Of a stretch of DNA of 64,000 nt, positions 9,493 through 17,888 are shown piece by piece (within the stretch, counting starts at the first letter, position 1; each line of letters starts with the position of its first letter). The stretch is from positions 1-64,000 of the forward strand of contig NZ_FNNV01000011.1 of assembly GCF_900106745.1 (NCBI RefSeq), given 5' to 3'. Position numbers and translations under genes: made by a program. The DNA comes from Paenibacillus sp. CF384 (lineage in GTDB: Bacteria; Bacillota; Bacilli; Paenibacillales; Paenibacillaceae). The notes below the pieces were generated by a model that worked only from the letters and a program-made list of their open reading frames with translations, made no database searches and was not told where the DNA came from.

Positions 9493-9679
9493 AATGTTGC
9501 ATAACCTGCAACAATCTTAGCGATAAAGAGCGAGTAGGCAGGGAATGTTGCACATTATGCAACATTTTCCGTGAAAACAGCCTGATTGGGGTTAGTTTAC
9601 CGAGCAATGTTGCATTTTGAGCAGCATTTGGCAGAATGGGGCAGCTAATCCGTTAGAATGTTGCATTTAGCGCAACATT
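9493..9679. repeat. Family-A palindrome array (51/62/51 bp spacing)
   Basis: Four 23-bp palindromes, AATGTTGC-N7-GCAACATT with small deviations, start at 9493, 9544, 9606 and 9657. The steps of 51, 62 and 51 bp are identical to the arrays at 325-511 and 36081-36267, although the intervening DNA differs. Confidence 0.9.
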
Positions 9680-9689
9680 TCGTGGTTAG

Positions 9690-9962
9690 GTTAGCCGCTG
9701 GAGAGACAGCGAGGCTAGCGAGTAGGGCAAGTTGGGTGTCTTCGCGATCCTTGAACTCGCTAAACCGCCAAGTTGGCAACCTTGGCCTAGTTGCGCTTTA
9801 GCCTGTCACCTCGGCTAGTCCGGCCAGCCCCGTCACCTCAGCCCGCCAACCCACGAACCGACCAACCCACCAACCCGCCAGTCCGGCCAACCCCGTCACC
9901 TCAGCCCGATCACGCTCTAGCCAATCAACCCGGCCGACCGCCTAGCCCGGCCGACCCCGCTC
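9690..9962. other. C-rich, strand-asymmetric low-complexity intergenic DNA
   Basis: The plus strand is strongly C-over-G skewed from about 9800 to 9960, with repeated short blocks such as GGCCAACCCCGTCACCTCAG and CCAACCCACCAACCCGCC. The open frame through it is Pro-rich and has no family resemblance, so I read it as non-coding. Confidence 0.5.
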
Positions 9963-9989
9963 AAAAAAGGCACCGCCAATGGCGGTGCC
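9963..9989 (-). terminator. Terminator of the ferritin-like gene
   Basis: Minus-strand stem GGCACCGCCA/TGGCGGTGCC followed by TTTTTT, immediately past the stop at 9996. Confidence 0.9.
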
Positions 9990-9995
9990 CCAAAC

Positions 9996-11348
9996 CTACC
10001 CTCTCCGCGCCAGCTCATTGGCGCGGATTTCATCCATGAACTGCGGCCACCACTCGGCCTGCTCGGACCAAGAAACCGTTTTGACGTTGGCCTCCCCCCA
10101 TGCCTTCATCGCTTGGTCGCCGCTCTCAGTCATGGCTGCCAAGCTGCCATACTCCGGAACGAGCCACTTGCGTCCGATTTGGGCATGAAGCACCTCGTCG
10201 GCCCAGTCGTAATCTTGAATCAGGAGTGAAATCGGATTGTTGGTGTCCTTCGCGATTTCCCACTCTTTCTGCTTGCCCGTGTGTTTAGGCATGAGGCTTT
10301 GTTCGATCCGCCACAGGATAAGGTGAGCCTCCTGCGGAGTGAACTCGGTATTGAGAATGACCGAAGAGCCCATGTGAATCGGGTACTTATAGAAGGGAAC
10401 GCCGCCGTAGTACAGGCCGATTTCCCCAAGCATCGCATGGCGGGTTTCATCCCATAGCTGACGGCTGAGATCCGTATAGTACTCCCACGGCTTACCTTCC
10501 GTTTTGTACAGAATCGGCCCCATCCACTCCGGTACGTCCATCTCGCGAAGCCGTTTGTAAATTAAAGAATACGCGCGCTCTTCCGGGGAGCAGCTATCAT
10601 CCCAGAAGTAGGAATCGATCTTAGCGGACGTATTGTAAGGATCGATGAACCGCTCGTCGCGCCGAGGCATCGGGTCCATCTCATAGCGTTGACCGTCTGA
10701 ACGCGGGACCGCATCACAAACCACTGCATCGAGATCCCCCGACACGCCGCCTGCGGCAAGCAGGAATCCCCTCAGATGTGCTTCCCATTCCGAAGCCAAT
10801 TTCACTTGCTCAGGCGTATCGATCAATGCCGTCAGAGCGGCTTCTCCCCAAGCGATCATTTCCTCTTCATCCTGAAGCATGCCGCGAAGCAGGCGATACG
10901 TCGGATGCTCGGTGATTTTGTTCACATCCGCAATATAGCTTGACAGCGCTTTCGCCAGTTCCGGTCGAATGACCCGATAGATCCCGATAAGCAGCTCGAC
11001 CGTATTCTCCGCGCGAATGGCTTCATCAAGCCAGATGCGCAGATGTTCATCCGGGTCTTGATCCAGATGCAGGGGAGGCTCGCGCATTTCGGAAACCCGT
11101 TTGCGAATAGCGGCACTGTGCTCGGCATCGAGCCACAGATGATAGCCAAACGCACATTTTACTTCCCATTCAGGAACAGCTGCCAGATGCGCGGACAAGA
11201 TTTGATTGAGGTTCTTGGCAATAAAGTTGAAACGCTTCAGCAGATTTACACTTTGGTCGACAGTGAATCCGGGCTTGCAAGCCTCTTCGTAGGAGCATAT
11301 TCCGGCAAGAGGTGGAATACCTTTATTGTCAATAACGACTCTGTTCAT
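9996..11348 (-). CDS. Uncharacterised ferritin-like (DUF455-type) protein
   Basis: A 450-residue, mainly helical soluble protein. I recognise no close named family, but three helices carry metal-ligand-like motifs in the order expected of a ferritin-like four-helix bundle: HLWLDAEHSAAIRKRV (about residues 70-85), QDEEEMIAWGEAAL (about 158-171) and LWDETRHAMLGEIGL (about 305-320; EXXH). The arrangement resembles DUF455-type proteins. A di-iron or other metal centre is an inference. AAGGGAG lies 8 bases before the ATG. It follows the AraC gene on the same strand with a 96-base gap and may be co-transcribed with it. Function unknown. Confidence 0.6.
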   Translation of the reverse strand: MNRVVIDNKGIPPLAGICSYEEACKPGFTVDQSVNLLKRFNFIAKNLNQILSAHLAAVPEWEVKCAFGYHLWLDAEHSAAIRKRVSEMREPPLHLDQDPDEHLRIWLDEAIRAENTVELLIGIYRVIRPELAKALSSYIADVNKITEHPTYRLLRGMLQDEEEMIAWGEAALTALIDTPEQVKLASEWEAHLRGFLLAAGGVSGDLDAVVCDAVPRSDGQRYEMDPMPRRDERFIDPYNTSAKIDSYFWDDSCSPEERAYSLIYKRLREMDVPEWMGPILYKTEGKPWEYYTDLSRQLWDETRHAMLGEIGLYYGGVPFYKYPIHMGSSVILNTEFTPQEAHLILWRIEQSLMPKHTGKQKEWEIAKDTNNPISLLIQDYDWADEVLHAQIGRKWLVPEYGSLAAMTESGDQAMKAWGEANVKTVSWSEQAEWWPQFMDEIRANELARRG

Positions 11349-11444
11349 TGTGCGACACTCCCTTAGGAAAGTTGTACTTACGTACGATTATATAAGTTCT
11401 AAGGGGAAATTTCTTGGTCTAAACAATCTCGTTTTTTGTCAAAA

Positions 11445-12341
11445 TCAACTGTTCATCTCTTCCGAACTCGGACCGCTCTTCGTTCTGAAAGCGATTGGAG
11501 GCAGCCCCTCTGCCACCTTGAAGGCGCGGCTGAACGCATGGATGCTGCCGAATCCCAGATGGTCCGAAATATGCTGGATCGTGAGATTCGTATAGCGCAG
11601 CAATTGCTTGGCTTGATCCATTCGGATTTGACGATGGTATTGGATCGGTGTCATGAGATAGTGCTTCTTGAAGGTGCGCAGCATATAGTACTTGCTGATA
11701 TTAAAACGTTCAGACAACTCCTCTAGCGTGATCTCGCTGTCCCATTTGGAGTGAAGATGCCGGCGGATCGCTTGCATATCCGTACCTGGACGTTTCACGC
11801 CGAGGTCATGCTGTCTGATTAAGTAAGTGAGCAGGGAGAGAAGCAATCCTTTACAAGAGGTTTCGTAAAGCGGCAATCGCATTTGGAACTCCTCGATTAA
11901 TTCCAGCAGCATCGACTCAAACCGCTTCGGTTGACGAAGCCGGATATGGCTTGGGAGCGCGAGCGGTCCCTCGGACATCCAGTCCGGCCGAAACCATGCT
12001 AGCTTTTCCTTCGACATATGGCTCGACATCTGAAAAGACACTGACAAATCCGGGCTATCCGGCATTTCGATTAGGTCAAAATGGACATGGGGCTGGCTTA
12101 TGGCCGCATCGCCAAGCACCTGGATGGAATGCCGCTGCCTCGGCTTAAACAGGAAGATATCGCCTGGAATACCTTCGTAGGTCTCGTCTTCCACCGTTAC
12201 AAGCAAATGCCCCTCCTGCAAATAAAGAAGCTCGTAATCCCAAATCTGTCGCGGGGAAACGGACCAATTAGAAGGAGCTATGTGTGTCATAGCTATACGA
12301 ACATAGGGACTAAGTCTGGCGATCACATCATGTTCCTGCAT
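11445..12341 (-). CDS. AraC family transcriptional regulator
   Basis: A 298-residue regulator. The N-terminal half (about 15-150) is a cupin-type sensor (the GIPGDIFLFKPRQRHSIQVLG strand pattern). The C-terminal 100 residues form the double-HTH domain: TLEELSERFNISKYYMLRTFKKHYLMTP, then HISDHLGFGSIHAFSRAFKVAEGLPP. GGAGGTACGC lies 7 bases before the ATG. It is divergent from the GH172 gene across a 131-base gap, so control of that gene by a sugar ligand is plausible. The downstream ferritin-like gene may also depend on it. Confidence 0.92.
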   Translation of the reverse strand: MQEHDVIARLSPYVRIAMTHIAPSNWSVSPRQIWDYELLYLQEGHLLVTVEDETYEGIPGDIFLFKPRQRHSIQVLGDAAISQPHVHFDLIEMPDSPDLSVSFQMSSHMSKEKLAWFRPDWMSEGPLALPSHIRLRQPKRFESMLLELIEEFQMRLPLYETSCKGLLLSLLTYLIRQHDLGVKRPGTDMQAIRRHLHSKWDSEITLEELSERFNISKYYMLRTFKKHYLMTPIQYHRQIRMDQAKQLLRYTNLTIQHISDHLGFGSIHAFSRAFKVAEGLPPIAFRTKSGPSSEEMNS

Positions 12342-12405
12342 CTGCGTACCTCCTTGGCTGCGATTGTTCAGAAGAGCAATTGCTGTTAAAAAGTCACATG
12401 GTCCT

Positions 12406-12438
12406 GATAAATATTTATCCGAAGCGGTTCGATATAAT
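12406..12438 (+). promoter_or_regulatory. Promoter region of the GH172 gene with a 14-bp palindrome
   Basis: GATAAATATTTATC (12406-12419) is a perfect palindrome. It sits where the -35 should be, ahead of -10 TATAAT (12433-12438). The poor -35 fits an activator-dependent promoter, perhaps bound by the divergent AraC protein. Confidence 0.45.
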
Positions 12439-12472
12439 CAAGCTATCATGGAGCTAGCGAGAGGAGACGAAT

Positions 12473-13582
12473 ATGTTAAACCATATCAGTAAGATTCAAC
12501 CCGGCATCAAAACGAAACGGATTTCGAGCTATGACCGAAGTGGAGGAAATGCCGACTTTATTCCGATTGCCGCAGGAGAATCAGCGGATCTTGCCGTTAT
12601 CGCCGGGGCTGGCATCATCAAGCATATTTGGATCACGATCAGTACGCCGGACAAGTTCATCCGCCGCAATGCCGTCATTCGGATGTATTGGGACGGCGAA
12701 ACCGAGCCGAGCGTAGAATCGCCGATTGGCGATTTCTTCGGACAAGGATTCGGTGAAGAATACAATTTTGCATCGCTTCCGCTTGCTGCGGCTCCTGCGA
12801 ACGGCAAAGCGTTTAACTGTTATTTTCCGATGCCATTCGGCGACGGGGCACGAATTACGATCGAGAACCAATCGGAAGAGCCTATTTTGAGCTTCTATTA
12901 TTATATTGATTTCGAGGAGCACCCGGAGATTCCTGCCTCTGAAGGCCGGTTCCATGCGTGGTGGAACCGCGAGGTTACGGGTGTTCATCCGCAAGAAGGA
13001 GAAACGGAGTGGAGCGTGATCGGACCGCAAAGCGCCAATCCTTCGACGGAACACAACTACGTGTTTGCAGATATCGTCGGCAGCGGGCAGTTCGTGGGCA
13101 TCAACTATTACGTCGATAATCCGGGTCCAATGTGGTACGGCGAGGGCGATGACATGTGGCTGATCGATGGTGAGGATTGGCCGGGCTCGCTGCATGGAAC
13201 GGGGACAGAGGACTTCTTCAACAGCTCCTGGTGCCCGAACGAAGTGTATGCGCATCCGTACTTCGGTTACGCGAAAGTGCCGAACAAACTCGGCTGGATG
13301 GGGCGCACGCACTGCTACCGTTTCTTCTTGGAGGATCCGATTCGCTTCGAGAAATCGCTGCATGCGAGCATCGAGCACGGACATGACAATAGCTTGACGC
13401 TCGATCTATCGACTGTTGCCTATTGGTATCAGAGCGAGCCGCACAACCCATTCCCAACGCTTCCGGCGAAGGAAGAGCGCGCCAACATGCCGGAAGTTGG
13501 CGTCGTTGATGTGCATCGGTGGCGGCATGCATGGCGCGGCGCGAACGGCAATTCGCCGACCTTGTGGGGGAACGAGAAATAA
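12473..13582 (+). CDS. GH172 (DUF2961) family glycoside hydrolase
   Basis: A 369-residue cytoplasmic protein of the DUF2961 family, now glycoside hydrolase family 172, whose characterised members act on alpha-D-fructofuranosides or alpha-D-arabinofuranosides. Visible family features are the early IKHIWITIS strand, RMYWDGETEPSVESPIGDFFGQGFGE, and the highly conserved GTGTEDFFNSSW near residue 243, which carries the proposed catalytic acidic residues. Length is typical and there is no signal peptide. GAGGAG precedes the ATG by 6 bases. It is transcribed divergently from the AraC regulator and ends at a clear terminator. The actual substrate cannot be told. Confidence 0.88.
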   Translation: MLNHISKIQPGIKTKRISSYDRSGGNADFIPIAAGESADLAVIAGAGIIKHIWITISTPDKFIRRNAVIRMYWDGETEPSVESPIGDFFGQGFGEEYNFASLPLAAAPANGKAFNCYFPMPFGDGARITIENQSEEPILSFYYYIDFEEHPEIPASEGRFHAWWNREVTGVHPQEGETEWSVIGPQSANPSTEHNYVFADIVGSGQFVGINYYVDNPGPMWYGEGDDMWLIDGEDWPGSLHGTGTEDFFNSSWCPNEVYAHPYFGYAKVPNKLGWMGRTHCYRFFLEDPIRFEKSLHASIEHGHDNSLTLDLSTVAYWYQSEPHNPFPTLPAKEERANMPEVGVVDVHRWRHAWRGANGNSPTLWGNEK

Positions 13583-13598
13583 TTAGCCTATTTTGAAG

Positions 13599-13629
13599 AG
13601 CCGTCCCGTCACAGGGGCGGTCTTTTTTT
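13599..13629 (+). terminator. Terminator of the GH172 gene
   Basis: Stem GCCGTCCC/GGGGCGGT followed by seven T. Confidence 0.8.
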
Positions 13630-13687
13630 GCTGTAACGCACTGCCGCTGCCAAGATTTATTGCATGCTTTATGCTTGCGATTGCTTG

Positions 13688-13693
13688 TATAAT
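13688..13693 (+). promoter_or_regulatory. -10 box of the small HTH operon
   Basis: TATAAT lies 48 bases upstream of the ATG at 13736. It implies transcription starts near 13700, which rules out the in-frame start at 13664. Confidence 0.5.
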
Positions 13694-13735
13694 GAATCGA
13701 TTCTTCTCATTTTATTGGTTAAGTTGGTGATTGCG

Positions 13736-14089
13736 ATGAATGCGGCATTATTAGAGAAAATTAAACATTACATGGAAATCAACAACTGGAATTATAAAGA
13801 CTTGTCCGCGCTCACAGATATACATATCAGTGAAATCAGCCGGATTTTCAATAATAAAAAGCATCTTACCCCGTCGCAATTGGATAAGATCACTAATGCC
13901 ATCGGCTTGCCGGCAGGCAGCTTGTATTACTTCTACATAGAGGAATGCTTCAGCGACAATGAAACCATTCATAAGAGCAGAAGCAGCCAATTCTTGTATA
14001 ACTGCATGCTGAATGGACGAGAAGTAGAAGCCAACATGATTATCGAATGCATTCTGGAAGAGAATTCGAAGTATTTGCGAAGATCGTAA
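13736..14089 (+). CDS. Small XRE-type HTH protein
   Basis: A 117-residue protein. Residues 1-60 (MNAALLEKIKHYMEINNW then DLSALTDIHISEISRIFNNKKHLTPSQLDKITNAIGL) form an XRE/Cro helix-turn-helix with the usual five-helix pattern. The C-terminal half (NCMLNGREVEANMIIECILEEN) is helical and may dimerise or bind a ligand. ATG 13736 is chosen because the -10 box at 13688 puts the more upstream start outside the transcript. Its TAA shares a base with the ATG of the next gene (TAATG), so the two are translationally coupled. Target unknown; it may act on its own operon. Confidence 0.75.
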   Translation: MNAALLEKIKHYMEINNWNYKDLSALTDIHISEISRIFNNKKHLTPSQLDKITNAIGLPAGSLYYFYIEECFSDNETIHKSRSSQFLYNCMLNGREVEANMIIECILEENSKYLRRS

Positions 14090-14364
14090 TGGGGCAATAC
14101 GAAGCGATCATCACGGAATTTAACCGTGCCGGTAAAGCAAACCTGGCTTCACCTGCGATTTTGGAATTTGTGAAAGTAATGAATAACAAGGTGAGCAAGG
14201 ATGTTATTGCGAACTTCGTGAAAGAATCCGCTACTTCATCCAAGCAGCTGGCGAATCTGATCAGCAGCTTGAAGAAGAGCAAAATCGATACAACCGAAAT
14301 CGAAAAGATCTACAAAAATATGTTGAAGGCGGAAGCGCAGAAGAAGGCTTCCTCCAAGAAGTAA
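14089..14364 (+). CDS. Small basic helical protein coupled to the HTH gene
   Basis: A 91-residue protein, MGQYEAIITEFNRAGKANLAS..., rich in Lys and Ser, ending in a basic tail KAEAQKKASSKK. The predicted helices are amphipathic and there is no membrane segment or signal. I do not recognise the family. The start is the ATG overlapping the stop of the HTH gene; an alternative ATG at 14047 in the same frame lies inside that gene and lacks a ribosome site. Coupling to an XRE protein suggests a regulator plus partner arrangement, but nothing in the sequence identifies toxin activity. A good terminator follows. Confidence 0.6.
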   Translation: MGQYEAIITEFNRAGKANLASPAILEFVKVMNNKVSKDVIANFVKESATSSKQLANLISSLKKSKIDTTEIEKIYKNMLKAEAQKKASSKK

Positions 14365-14370
14365 GAAGCA

Positions 14371-14413
14371 AGGGCCGAAGCAGAGTGAGAACTCTGTTTT
14401 CGGTCCTTTTTTT
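14371..14413 (+). terminator. Terminator of the small HTH operon
   Basis: Stem AGGGCCGAAGCAGAGT paired with ACTCTGTTTTCGGTCCT, then seven T. Confidence 0.85.
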
Positions 14414-14423
14414 GGTGTAGTCG

Positions 14424-14450
14424 CTGAGAGTTCAAAGTGGTGACTCTCAG
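14424..14450. repeat. Single family-B palindrome
   Basis: 27-bp CTGAGAGTT-N9-GACTCTCAG, the same motif as in the arrays at 40374-40688 and 55452-55642, here as one copy between a terminator and mobA. Confidence 0.7.
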
Positions 14451-14535
14451 CATCATTTTAATTTAGAAGAGAGTACAGGTATCCGCTGTTGGCTGGTATA
14501 CTAAGGGCAACTATTTGGTGAATGGAGGGAACGGC

Positions 14536-15189
14536 ATGTCGATTGCGCGATCAAAGGTGACGGGAATTATTCTGGCGGGCGGACGAAGCTCGCGGATGGG
14601 TTCGGATAAGGCATTGCTGCCCATTGGAACGGAGGGTGATATGATTCTGAAAGTAGTTGCCGAGCAAATGTTGGCTTTGGGCATGCCGAATGTAGTTGTT
14701 TCCGTTGGCGACAGTGAACGAGAGGATGTCTATAGAACCCAACTGAAGGGTTTGCCGGGTCAAGTTCAATTCGTACACGACGCCTATCCGGACTGCGGAC
14801 CACTGGCTGGACTGCACGCTGCATTGTCCGCTATGCAAGAGCCTGGGTATGGCTTCGTTATGGCGTGCGATATGCCAGTGTTATCGGGCTCACTGCTGGG
14901 ACGCATGCTGGAGCTGGCAAGCGAGGAGACCGCATTGCGGCCGGAAGCGGGCGTGTCGCAAGTCATTCGTACGGCAAATCAGCCGTTCCATGCACTCTAT
15001 CATACGAGCGTGACCAATGATTTGCAGCAACGGCTGGAGCGGAGAGAGCTTCGCCTCATGTCGCTGCTTGATGCGATGCATACCGTTGAAGTAAAGCCGC
15101 TTCCTGATGAAGAAGCCGCATTTGTGAATTTGAATACGCGGGAATTGTACGCCGACTATGTGCGCGCGAAAGGTCATTTTTCCCTGTGA
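14536..15189 (+). CDS. mobA: Molybdenum cofactor guanylyltransferase MobA
   Basis: A 217-residue nucleotidyltransferase that attaches GMP to molybdopterin, forming MGD, the cofactor of the nitrate reductase encoded at 15598-17727. It has the MobA signature GIILAGGRSSRMGSDKALLP near the N-terminus, DAYPDCGPLAGLHAAL in the middle, and MACDMPVLSG carrying the metal-binding Asp. GGAGGGA precedes ATG 14536 by about 5 bases, so the in-frame TTG at 14515 is not needed. It is convergent with the nitrate reductase gene; the functional link is clear although the transcripts are separate. Confidence 0.92.
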   Translation: MSIARSKVTGIILAGGRSSRMGSDKALLPIGTEGDMILKVVAEQMLALGMPNVVVSVGDSEREDVYRTQLKGLPGQVQFVHDAYPDCGPLAGLHAALSAMQEPGYGFVMACDMPVLSGSLLGRMLELASEETALRPEAGVSQVIRTANQPFHALYHTSVTNDLQQRLERRELRLMSLLDAMHTVEVKPLPDEEAAFVNLNTRELYADYVRAKGHFSL

Positions 15190-15218
15190 AAGGTCGGTTG
15201 GAATCCCAGCCAGTTGTT

Positions 15219-15482
15219 AATGTGTTGCCCTGAGGGCAACACATTAACAGAAATCGCCTAATACTTGAGGATGTGTTGCTCCTAGAGCCACACATCCACC
15301 GATATGGGCGCTTTATTGCAGATGTGTTGCTCTGGGAGCTACTCTTCCCAGCTGATGAGCGGTAACCGGTACCTCTCATAGAGCGATCGAGCCGTATGCT
15401 AGCCAATGAGAGGTAACTAGTACCTCTCATTGAGCAATCGGGCCATATTCCCGCAGATGAGCGGTAACCGCGGTACCACTGA
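15219..15482. repeat. Family-E palindromes, two triplets with 51-bp steps
   Basis: Six 27-bp elements start at 15219, 15270, 15321 (right arm degenerate), 15354, 15405 and 15456 (imperfect). The first three share the core ATGTGTTGC..GCAACACAT. The last three share the core ATGAGNGGTAAC..GTACCTCTCAT. Steps are 51, 51, 33, 51 and 51 bp, so each triplet has the same 51-bp period. They lie in the convergent gap between mobA and the nitrate reductase gene. Confidence 0.8.
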
Positions 15483-15515
15483 TGGAGCCCCGCGCCGGAG
15501 GTTGCATATTCACGT

Positions 15516-15542
15516 AAAAAAGCACCCGTATAGGTGCTTTTT
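15516..15542. terminator. Bidirectional terminator between mobA and the nitrate reductase gene
   Basis: AAAAAAGCACC...GGTGCTTTTT reads as stem plus T-run on both strands, and it serves both convergent genes. Confidence 0.8.
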
Positions 15543-15597
15543 CTATATACGCGATTACTCATAGGCATTTCCGGTTCCCCGTATGCATTGTAGCCGC

Positions 15598-17727
15598 TCA
15601 CGGCGGAGCTTCCCGCTCAAGACGAACGGCGCATAGCTTGAATTCCGGCATGCGGCTGATGGGATGCAGCGCATCGTTAGTCAACTTATTGATCGCGAGG
15701 TCGCCGCCCCAGTGGAACGGAACGAATACCGTCGTGGGGTGGATATCCTGCACCACCTTCACGTCGATGACCATCGTGCCGCGCCGCGTCGTGAGGCGCA
15801 GGCGATCGCCCGGGCGCAGCAGCAGCTTCTCTGCTGCAGACGGATGAATTTCCGCAACGGGCACCGTCGCTTTCTTCATCAGGGCAGCGGTACGCCGAGT
15901 CTGGGTGCCGCTCAAGTAATGGCTGCCGAGCCTGCCGGTCGTCAGAATATACGGATACTCGCGGCTCGTCGTCTCGGCGGGTTTCTTCGGCGTGATGCCG
16001 TGCAGCTTGGCGCGTCCGTTCGGATGGAAATAGACGCCGTTCTCGAACATTCGAGGCGTTCCGGGATGCTCCGGCGAAGGGCAGGGCCAGAACAAACCTT
16101 TCTTCTCCTTAATCCGCGAGTAGGACATGCCGCTGTAGTCTGCTTTTCCGCCTGCGCTTGCTCGGCTCAGCTCATCGAATACCGCTTCGGGCGACTCATA
16201 CTCAAAATATTCCCCGCGCCCCAGCCGAGCAGCAAGCGCAGCTATCAGTTGGTAGTCCTCCATTACTTCACCCGGCGTCTTCAGCGCGCGCGGACGATGA
16301 AACACGCGGCCTTCGAGATTAGTTAGCGTACCCTCCGCTTCCAGAAAAGTCGATCCCGGCAGCAGCCAGTGCGCGTAAGCGGCAGTTTCCGTCTCGAAGA
16401 GATCGATGACAACGAGCAGCTCGAGCTTCTTCAAGGCCTCTTCTACACGTGTATTATTCGGGCTCGATACAAGCGGATTGGAGCCGAGCACGATCATCGC
16501 CTTGATTTCACCTTCCAGAATGCGATCGAACATTTCATACGCCGACACGCCTTTGCCCGGGATCTCCTCGGGCTCAATTCCCCAAACCGCCGCGACATGC
16601 CGCCTTGCTTCGGGGTCGTCGATCATGCGGTAGCCTGGCAGTTGGTCCGCTTTCTGACCGTGCTCACGGCCGCCTTGGCCGTTAGCTTGACCGGTTACAG
16701 GTCCGAATCCGCAGCCGGGCCGGCCCATTTTGCCGGTTAACAGACAGAGATTGATATAGTTCAGCGTGTGCTCCACGCCGTTAATTTGCTGTTCCAATCC
16801 GCGAGCAGTGAGGACGACGCCTGTTTCTGCACGGGCAAATCCGCGCGCGATGGTGCGGATGACTTCCTTGGGAATGCCGGTGTACGTCGATACGGTATCA
16901 GGCGAGAAATCCCGCACAGATTCCCGCACCTCTTCAATTCCGGTGGTGTAGGCATTTACATAAGCTTGGTCATAGAGCTTCTCGCTTAGAATGACATGGA
17001 GCAGACCGTTTACGAACACGGAGTCAAACCCCGGCTGTAAACTCACGTGAATATCGGCTAGCTTGGAGGTCATGGTAGGACGTGGATCAATCGTTACGAT
17101 AATGGCGCCGCGTTTCTTCGCTGCCATTAAATACGGAACCATCGTCGGCTGACATTCCGCGATATTGGTTCCGGCCAGGATAATATAGTTCGCCATGATT
17201 AAATCATCCAGCGGCACATTCATCCCTCGGTCGATGCCGAAGGCGCGCATTTGTGCCGCAGCGGCGGAGGACATGCAGTAGCGTCCGTTGTAATCAATAT
17301 ATTTGGAGCGAAGAGCGACACGCGTAAACTTGCCGAGCAGGTAACAGACCTCATTGGTGAGCGAGCCTCCGCCGAAGACGGATACGGCGTCACGGCCATG
17401 CTGCTCTTGTATGGATAGGATCGAGGAGGCGATGCCATCAAGCGCATCTTCCCAGCTGGATGGTTGCCACATCGAACCCGGCAGGGCAGAACCGATCCTG
17501 CGCTGCGGTACGAGGAGACGCTCCTCATGGACGGTATGCCCTAAGGCATTCAGTCCTTTCTGGCACAAGCGGCCCGTTGCCACCGGGAAATCCGGGCTGG
17601 GTTTAATTTCGAACCCTGCCGCATTGTCTTCGGGAATTAGCTCAATGCCGCATTGCATACTGCAGAAACAGCAATGCGAGCGAATTCGAGTCGCTTCCGG
17701 ATCGGCTGCTATAGGTAGTACGCCCAT
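15598..17727 (-). CDS. nasC: Assimilatory nitrate reductase catalytic subunit (Mo-bisMGD)
   Basis: A 709-residue cytoplasmic molybdopterin oxidoreductase reducing nitrate to nitrite. The N-terminus carries the 4Fe-4S motif CCFCSMQCGIEL...GRLCQKG. The body has the molybdopterin domains (YCMSSAAAAQMRAFGIDRG, LAGTNIAECQP, GRPGCGFGPVTGQANGQGG). The C-terminal dinucleotide-binding domain (TTGRLGSHYLSGTQTRRT, then VFVPFHWG) is complete. No signal peptide. It follows narK by 161 bases on the same strand. A partner electron-transfer subunit like B. subtilis NasB is not found in the window, so the electron donor is unknown. Expression probably depends on the ANTAR-controlled leader upstream of narK. 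Confidence 0.93.
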   Translation of the reverse strand: MGVLPIAADPEATRIRSHCCFCSMQCGIELIPEDNAAGFEIKPSPDFPVATGRLCQKGLNALGHTVHEERLLVPQRRIGSALPGSMWQPSSWEDALDGIASSILSIQEQHGRDAVSVFGGGSLTNEVCYLLGKFTRVALRSKYIDYNGRYCMSSAAAAQMRAFGIDRGMNVPLDDLIMANYIILAGTNIAECQPTMVPYLMAAKKRGAIIVTIDPRPTMTSKLADIHVSLQPGFDSVFVNGLLHVILSEKLYDQAYVNAYTTGIEEVRESVRDFSPDTVSTYTGIPKEVIRTIARGFARAETGVVLTARGLEQQINGVEHTLNYINLCLLTGKMGRPGCGFGPVTGQANGQGGREHGQKADQLPGYRMIDDPEARRHVAAVWGIEPEEIPGKGVSAYEMFDRILEGEIKAMIVLGSNPLVSSPNNTRVEEALKKLELLVVIDLFETETAAYAHWLLPGSTFLEAEGTLTNLEGRVFHRPRALKTPGEVMEDYQLIAALAARLGRGEYFEYESPEAVFDELSRASAGGKADYSGMSYSRIKEKKGLFWPCPSPEHPGTPRMFENGVYFHPNGRAKLHGITPKKPAETTSREYPYILTTGRLGSHYLSGTQTRRTAALMKKATVPVAEIHPSAAEKLLLRPGDRLRLTTRRGTMVIDVKVVQDIHPTTVFVPFHWGGDLAINKLTNDALHPISRMPEFKLCAVRLEREAPP

Positions 17728-17767
17728 GAGGTTTCCTCCATTTCGGCTTGCGTAGGGGTAAGGCGTT

Positions 17768-17795
17768 GCAGACGGAACGGCTTTGTTCCGTCTGC
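17768..17795 (-). other. Intercistronic hairpin between narK and nasC
   Basis: Perfect 11-bp stem GCAGACGGAAC/GTTCCGTCTGC with a 6-base loop and no T-run. It could protect the narK mRNA end or separate expression levels. The minus-strand loop is AAAGCC, which lacks the G at position 4 expected of an ANTAR hexaloop. Confidence 0.6.
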
Positions 17796-17888
17796 CCCGG
17801 ATGATGCACGCTGCCTTCTGCCGGCGTAGGTTCAGTCAACTGAAAGTGCGGGAATCATGCGGGCCGAGCAGTCCGCCTATCGAATCAT

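Noticed and set aside
17768..17795. Third ANTAR hexaloop between narK and nasC
   Set aside because: The minus-strand loop AAAGCC lacks G at position 4, there is no second hairpin and no terminator follows.
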